Shown here piece by piece: positions 5,816-9,154 of a stretch of 9,154 nucleotides of DNA (positions are counted from its first letter, which is position 1; every line of letters begins with the position of its first letter). Both the position numbers and the translations under genes were made by a program. A model generated the notes under the pieces. The model did not search any database. It saw nothing but the letters and a program-made list of their open reading frames with translations, and was not told where the DNA came from. Source of the stretch: JBQCEE01 sp051960575 (GTDB lineage Bacteria > Actinomycetota > Actinomycetes > Mycobacteriales > Jatrophihabitantaceae); assembly GCF_051960575.1 (NCBI RefSeq), contig NZ_JBQCEE010000350.1, positions 1 to 9,154 of the forward strand, written 5' to 3'.

Positions 5816-6148
5816 TCAGGCCCGGAACAGGTGCCGGCGGATGGCGGCGGCGTTGCCGAAGATGCGGATGCCGAGCACCACGACGACCGCGGTCGACAGC
5901 TGCCCGCCCACGCCGAGCTTGTCGCCGAGGAACACGATCAGGGCCGCGACGAGGACGTTGGAGATGAACGAGACGACGAAGACCTTCGCGTCGAAGACCC
6001 GGTCGAGGCGCGCGCGCACGCCGCCGAAGACCGCGTCCAGCGCAGCGACGACCGCGATCGGCAGGTACGGCTCCATCCACGTCGGCACGGTCGGGCGGAA
6101 CACCAACCCGAGGACGATGCCGGCGACGAGCGCGAGCGCGGCGATCAT
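5816..6148 (-). CDS. sbp: Small basic protein, DUF1290 / Sbp family (Rv1824 type)
   Basis: A 110-residue hydrophobic membrane protein. Membrane segments are seen at about 2-17, 28-43, 53-74 and a weaker one at 84-97. Family hallmarks are YLPIAVVAALDAVFGGVRA, FDAKVFVVSFISNVLVA and the C-terminal GIRIFGNAAAIRRHLFR. Length is close to that of the family (about 110-120). The function is unknown; the gene lies between divIB and ftsA in B. subtilis and between two DUF881 genes in actinobacteria, which suggests an envelope or division role. The ATG at 6148 overlaps the upstream DUF881 stop as ATGA, and the next gene begins 1 nt after its stop, so the three are translationally coupled. The longer frame upstream is a shadow of the DUF881 gene. 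Confidence 0.92.
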   Translation of the reverse strand: MIAALALVAGIVLGLVFRPTVPTWMEPYLPIAVVAALDAVFGGVRARLDRVFDAKVFVVSFISNVLVAALIVFLGDKLGVGGQLSTAVVVVLGIRIFGNAAAIRRHLFRA

Positions 6149-6972
6149 CGGCCGGCCTTCGCGTAGCGCGGGCTCAGCGGTGGGGCCGCGGGGAGGGTGA
6201 GCCGGGACGATTCGCCGAACGAGAACCCGATCCCGTCCACCCCCTTGAGCGTCTGGTAGCGGCTGGCGACCGCGCTCGCCGCGAAGCCGGTCGCGAGGTC
6301 GTCGGCGTTGCCGACCGCCGCGATCACGTACGGCGGCGTGATGTGCCGGAAGTCGATGAGCACGGCCTCCCCCGCGAACCGGATGGCGCTGGTCGGCGTG
6401 AGCCGCACGTCGTTGACCGCGATCGCCTCCGCACCCTCGGCCCACAGCTGGTTGACGACGCTGCGGATGTCCCGGTCGGTGAGGATATTCGTCGCCGTGA
6501 TCGGCACCGTGCCGCCGCGCGCGGGCGGCGCCGACCTGGACGACGGTTCGTCCAGGGTCACGGTGAGCCCCGGCCCGGTGGCCGCCACCGTGCCTGCGGC
6601 GAGCTGGTCGGCGGTCAGCCGCCGCTCGAGGTCGCTCGGCAGCACCGCCTTGCGCAACCGGCTCAGCCTTGCTTCGTCCGCGTCGAGCTGCCCGGTGAGC
6701 CGATCGGTGGTCGCTTCCGCCGTCCGCACCCGAGCGACCAGCGAGTCGCGCAGCTTCGCCGCCTCGGGCGCTCCGCGGTGCGTGTGCACGTAGGCGACCA
6801 CGAGCACGAAGCCGATGAGCAGGCAGCCGATGCCGACCGCCGGGCGGTCGTACCACCGCGTCGCCGGCTGCGGCCCGCGGCGGGCCGCCGCGGCCGCGTA
6901 GCCCGGGTCGAGGGTGTCGGCGACCAGGTCGAGCAGCTGCTGCGGCGAGACGAAGCGGGGTGCGCCGGTCAT
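6145..6972 (-). CDS. DUF881 membrane protein (Rv1823 type)
   Basis: An intact 275-residue DUF881 protein. A 44-residue N-terminal tail precedes one membrane segment (about 45-63, GIGCLLIGFVLVVAYV), then a coiled coil (about 70-108) outside. The DUF881 core follows: AATGPGLTVTLDEP (131-144), TDRDIRSVVNQLWAEGAEAI, NDVRLTPTSAIRFAG, and ITPPYVIAAVGNADDLATGF. The ATG at 6972 overlaps the pgsA stop as ATGA, and its own stop overlaps the sbp start as ATGA, which fixes both ends. A start further upstream would only translate pgsA out of frame. The function is unknown. It should be compared with the interrupted paralogue downstream, since this intact copy might partly cover the loss. Confidence 0.9.
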   Translation of the reverse strand: MTGAPRFVSPQQLLDLVADTLDPGYAAAAARRGPQPATRWYDRPAVGIGCLLIGFVLVVAYVHTHRGAPEAAKLRDSLVARVRTAEATTDRLTGQLDADEARLSRLRKAVLPSDLERRLTADQLAAGTVAATGPGLTVTLDEPSSRSAPPARGGTVPITATNILTDRDIRSVVNQLWAEGAEAIAVNDVRLTPTSAIRFAGEAVLIDFRHITPPYVIAAVGNADDLATGFAASAVASRYQTLKGVDGIGFSFGESSRLTLPAAPPLSPRYAKAGR

Positions 6973-7598
6973 CGCACGGGACGGCGCACGAGCCCCGCGA
7001 CCTGGTGCAGGTACACGGCGCCGGCGAACAGGTACAGCCCGGTGCCCCAGAGCGTGAAGCCCCACGCGATCGGACGCGCGACGTCGGCCACCGTGCCGTG
7101 GTGCGCGCCGAGCAGCAGGAAGGGGAACGCGTACAGGAGGCAGAACGTGGCCGCCTTGCCGAGGTAGTGCACCTCCGGCGGCGCGTAGCCCGCGCGCCGC
7201 AGCAGCGGCAGGCAGAGCCCGAGCACGACGTCGCGGCCGACGATCACGACGGCCAGCCACCACGGGATGATGTGCCGCAGCACCAGCCCCAGCAGGGTGG
7301 CCAGGATGTAGAGGCGGTCGGCCGCCGGGTCGAGCAGGGCACCGATCCGGCTGGTCTGGTTGAGCTTGCGGGCGAGCACGCCGTCGGCCCAGTCGGTGAA
7401 CCCCGAGACGAACAGGATCGCGAGCGCCCAGCCGTCGGCGTGAGGGCCGAGCAGCAGCCACAGGAACACCGGCACGCCGGCGAGGCGCAGCAGGCTCAGG
7501 GCGTTCGGCACCGTCCACAGCCGGTCGGTCGACGCAGCGGCGGGCGGCAGCTGCGTCCCTGCGACCTGGCCCGACTCCACCGCACCTCCCGCCGTCAT
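6969..7598 (-). CDS. pgsA: CDP-alcohol phosphatidyltransferase family protein (PgsA type, Rv1822)
   Basis: A 209-residue integral membrane enzyme that transfers a phosphatidyl group from CDP-diacylglycerol to an alcohol, probably glycerol 3-phosphate or a related acceptor in phospholipid synthesis. The catalytic signature is complete: D69, D72-G73, A76-R77, G86, D90 and D94 in TDWADGVLARKLN and GALLDPAADR. Several hydrophobic segments follow (about 97-118, 145-163, 178-197). The acceptor cannot be told from sequence; PgsA2 in mycobacteria occupies the same place. The ATG at 7598 is used, but a GTG at 7580 has GGGAGG close upstream and is a credible alternative start. The gene leads the DUF881-sbp-DUF881 operon and overlaps the next gene as ATGA. 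Confidence 0.9.
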   Translation of the reverse strand: MTAGGAVESGQVAGTQLPPAAASTDRLWTVPNALSLLRLAGVPVFLWLLLGPHADGWALAILFVSGFTDWADGVLARKLNQTSRIGALLDPAADRLYILATLLGLVLRHIIPWWLAVVIVGRDVVLGLCLPLLRRAGYAPPEVHYLGKAATFCLLYAFPFLLLGAHHGTVADVARPIAWGFTLWGTGLYLFAGAVYLHQVAGLVRRPVR

Positions 7599-7607
7599 GA
7601 CGCACCG

Positions 7608-7613
7608 ACCCTA
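7608..7613 (-). promoter_or_regulatory. -10 element for the pgsA operon
   Basis: TAGGGT (TAnnnT) on the minus strand, 9 nt before the ATG at 7598. A start about 7 nt downstream would give an almost leaderless ATG, or a 21-nt leader with a Shine-Dalgarno for the GTG at 7580. No good -35 is seen. Confidence 0.4.
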
Positions 7614-7671
7614 ACCCGCGCGATCGGCGACGGCGTCCCTTGGCACGCGCGGACGCCCTGCGGCCCTGCGG

Positions 7672-7677
7672 TAGGCT
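7672..7677 (+). promoter_or_regulatory. -10 element for tRNA-Pro
   Basis: TAGGCT (TAnnnT) 32 nt before the mature tRNA 5' end. TTGGCA at 7640-7645 is too far (26-nt spacer) to serve as a normal -35. Confidence 0.35.
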
Positions 7678-7709
7678 GATGCGCGGTCCGGTGCCTCGTG
7701 CGCGGGCTA

Positions 7710-7786
7710 CGGGGCGTGGCTCAGCTTGGTAGAGCATCCGGCTGGGGGCCGGAAGGTCGCAGGTTCAAATCCTGTCGCCCCGACCA
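7710..7786 (+). tRNA. tRNA-Pro, anticodon GGG, CCA encoded
   Basis: A full 77-nt cloverleaf. The acceptor pairs CGGGGCG with CGCCCCG, the D-arm is GCTC-AGCTTGGTA-GAGC, and the anticodon stem TCCGG/CCGGA holds loop CTGGGGG with anticodon GGG at 7744-7746. The T-arm contains GGTTCAAATCC, followed by discriminator A and encoded CCA. It decodes CCC and CCU. The gene is intact, with no intron, and no second copy of its 3' end is seen in the window that would mark an integrated element. Confidence 0.97.
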
Positions 7787-7801
7787 TCGCGACATCGGTT
7801 C

Positions 7802-7824
7802 TTGTCAGTGGTCGGTCCTACGGT
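7802..7824 (+). promoter_or_regulatory. RecA-NDp / PafBC-type DNA-damage promoter
   Basis: TTGTCAGTG (7802-7810), exactly 8 nt, then TACGGT (7819-7824). This fits in full the mycobacterial LexA-independent damage-inducible consensus TTGTCRGTG-N8-TAnnnT, known to be driven by PafBC. The predicted start, about 7 nt after the -10, falls on or next to the ATG at 7832. It lies 15 nt downstream of the tRNA. Confidence 0.8.
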
Positions 7825-7831
7825 CCGCCGC

Positions 7832-8578
7832 ATGCCCATGTACTCGGACGACGACCTGACGCGTGCCATCGCCGGCGCACGCTCGTGGCGCGCCGTCCTC
7901 CGACAGCTCGGCCTCAATCCCGGCTCGGCCGGGACGATGCGCTCGGTGCAGCGCCGCGCCGCCCGGCTCGGGCTCGACCACACCCACTTCACCGCGGGCC
8001 GCCGCTGGTCGGACGACGAGTTGCGGGAGGCGGTCGCCACCGCCGAGACGTGGGCGACGGTCGCGAACCGGCTTCGACTCGCCGAGGGTGGCGGGACGCT
8101 CACGTCACTGCGGGCCCATGCACAACGCCTGGGCCTGGCGGTGTCGCACCTCGGGCCCCGACGACCGATGCCCTCGCCCGGCGGCGTGTTCGAGGCCGAG
8201 CCGCGCGTGGAGTGCATCCGCGTGGCCGGTTCGATGCTGGCCGCGAGCTGGTTCATGCTGCGCGGCGCCGCCGTGTCCTGGCCGCTCGAGCCCTGCCGGT
8301 ACGACCTGCTCGTGCACTTCGAGGGGTTGGTGCAGCGGGTGCAGGTGAAGACGACCACGACGCGCGGGTCAGGTGCGCTCGTCCACATCGCCAACAGCCG
8401 GGACAACACCTGGGCCCTCTATGCGCCGGACGAGATCGACCAGTTCTTCCTCGTCGACGGCGACCTCAACGCCTATCTGGTGGCGTACGCCGTCGTCGCC
8501 GGGAAGGCGTGCGTCTCGTTGCGCGCGTACAGCGCGTTCCGGGTCATCACCTCGGGGCACCTGACGGTGGCGGCGTGA
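7832..8578 (+). CDS. PD-(D/E)XK endonuclease-like protein with two N-terminal HTH-like repeats
   Basis: A 248-residue protein. Residues 4-53 and 59-107 are tandem copies of a three-helix, Myb-like unit: YSDDDLTRAIAGARSWRAVL against WSDDELREAVATAETWATVA, each ending in RRAARLGLDHTHF or RAHAQRLGLAVSHL. The rest resembles the group I intron-associated PD-(D/E)XK endonuclease family (I-Ssp6803I type): AGSMLAASWFMLRG (132-145), then VSWPLEPCRYDLLV with D158, and VQRVQVKTTT with Q171 and K173 as likely metal/catalytic residues, then DEIDQFFLVDGDLNAYLV. The ATG at 7832 is chosen over an upstream TTG at 7802, which is the promoter's -35, and fits a leaderless start; there is no Shine-Dalgarno site. 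ATG 7838 is an alternative. The damage-type promoter suggests a role in repair or a selfish/defence response (inference). No intron is seen. Its 3' end overlaps the converging membrane-protein gene. Confidence 0.78.
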   Translation: MPMYSDDDLTRAIAGARSWRAVLRQLGLNPGSAGTMRSVQRRAARLGLDHTHFTAGRRWSDDELREAVATAETWATVANRLRLAEGGGTLTSLRAHAQRLGLAVSHLGPRRPMPSPGGVFEAEPRVECIRVAGSMLAASWFMLRGAAVSWPLEPCRYDLLVHFEGLVQRVQVKTTTTRGSGALVHIANSRDNTWALYAPDEIDQFFLVDGDLNAYLVAYAVVAGKACVSLRAYSAFRVITSGHLTVAA

Positions 8579-9154
8579 CGGAACCGGCTGCAGGGCGGGC
8601 GAGGTCCCAGCGGCGCAACCAGAGCGCGGCCGCGGCGCCGGCGATGCCGAAGAGGGGCACGGCGGCGACGTTGTGCGTGATGGCATACCCCTCGGGCCCC
8701 ATGCCGAAGACGAAGCCGAGTGAGACGGCGGCGATGATCGCGAGGTCGCGGCGCCGCCGGGCGAGCAGGGCGACGACGAAGAAGGGCCAGAGCAGGTACC
8801 ACGACTCGACGGCCGTCGAGCACAGCACGGCGCCGCCGAGGGCGGCGGCGAGCCAGGCCCACGGCCGTCCGCGCAGGGCGGCCAGCCAGCAGCCGACGAG
8901 CACCACCGCGGTGAGGCCGAGCGCTGCAGTGGCGAGCTGGTGCTGCAGGTGATGGCCCACCGTGACGATGTACGCGTGCGAGTACCCGTCGATGTAGCGG
9001 ACGACGTAGACGAGGTCGAGCGGCAGCGACAACCAGCCCAGCCAGCTGACGACCTGTCCGGACAGTGGATGCCAGCCCTCGGGGAAGCCGGTGACCAGGG
9101 TGATCACCGCGGCGGTGGCACCTGCGCTCAGGAGGGTGACCGCGCCCGCGTCGG
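8547..9154 (-). CDS. Polytopic membrane protein, probably polyprenol-phosphomannose mannosyltransferase (MptB-like), C-terminal part
   Basis: The frame is open from the right edge of the window to TGA at 8549-8547, giving about 202 residues of the C-terminus; the start lies outside. It holds five or six hydrophobic segments with short polar loops. STAVESWYLLWPFFVVALLA resembles the QPWY-LLW motif near the C-terminus of actinobacterial alpha-1,6-mannosyltransferases (MptA/MptB, GT-C fold), which use polyprenyl-phosphomannose to build lipomannan on the outer face of the membrane. GHHLQHQLATAALGL and FGMGPEGYAITHN are further polar-hydrophobic landmarks. The catalytic N-terminal loop is not in view, so the assignment rests on the C-terminal pattern only. 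A C-terminal tail rich in P, S and A overlaps the nuclease gene end to end by 32 bp. Confidence 0.6.
   Translation of the reverse strand, partial: DAGAVTLLSAGATAAVITLVTGFPEGWHPLSGQVVSWLGWLSLPLDLVYVVRYIDGYSHAYIVTVGHHLQHQLATAALGLTAVVLVGCWLAALRGRPWAWLAAALGGAVLCSTAVESWYLLWPFFVVALLARRRRDLAIIAAVSLGFVFGMGPEGYAITHNVAAVPLFGIAGAAAALWLRRWDLARPAAGSVTPPPSGAPR

Noticed and set aside
7710..7786. tRNA-Pro as an attachment site of an integrated element
   Set aside because: No second copy of the tRNA 3' end, no integrase and no phage or plasmid genes are seen in the window.
7802..7831. TTG start for the nuclease giving ten extra residues
   Set aside because: The TTG is the first part of the damage-promoter -35 motif, and translation from it would need a transcript starting upstream, in or near the tRNA.
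1..9154. CRISPR array, insertion sequence or toxin-antitoxin pair
   Set aside because: I found no regularly spaced repeats, transposase motifs or terminal inverted repeats, and no small paired genes beyond those listed.

Overview
The window is very G+C-rich and reads as chromosome of a non-mycobacterial actinobacterium. Gene order and predicted proteins on the minus strand follow the Mycobacterium tuberculosis block Rv1822 to Rv1832: pgsA-type CDP-alcohol phosphatidyltransferase, DUF881 protein, small basic protein, second DUF881 protein, gcvH, GarA-type FHA protein, Rv1828/FtsR-type MerR regulator, DUF151 bifunctional nuclease family protein, Rv1830-type MerR regulator, and gcvP. Orthology is inferred from remembered families and synteny, not from a search.

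Layout, in minus-strand transcription order. At 7598-5047 lies a tightly coupled four-gene membrane operon (pgsA, DUF881, sbp, DUF881), joined by two ATGA overlaps and one TGAcATG junction. gcvH (4971-4582) has a promoter-like -10 and a 15-bp palindrome at its predicted transcription start. garA and ftsR (4417-3147) share a 4-bp GTGA overlap behind a good SigA-type promoter with a dyad at the start site. The DUF151 gene (3076-2606) follows. The Rv1830-type regulator (2402-1818) has its own SigA-type promoter, an upstream palindrome and a foldable leader. Last is gcvP (1572-13), preceded by a clear glycine riboswitch and a strong hairpin before the Shine-Dalgarno sequence. The glycine cleavage genes gcvH and gcvP thus bracket regulators of central metabolism (GarA), cell division (FtsR type) and stress.

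Plus strand: an intact tRNA-Pro(GGG) with encoded CCA (7710-7786) is followed 15 nt later by an exact match to the mycobacterial LexA-independent DNA-damage promoter (RecA-NDp, PafBC type). This drives an apparently leaderless gene for a two-HTH-repeat PD-(D/E)XK endonuclease-like protein (7832-8578). A polytopic membrane protein, probably an MptB-like mannosyltransferase, converges on it from the right edge (9154-8547) and overlaps its 3' end by 32 bp.

Most notable: (1) the damage-type promoter on the tRNA-adjacent nuclease; (2) two in-frame TAG codons, one in gcvP 13 nt from the left edge and one in the middle of a DUF881 gene, each with family-like sequence continuing in the same frame, while all eleven natural gene ends in the window use TGA. 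This could be sequence error, real nonsense mutation, or (much less likely) amber readthrough or recoding.
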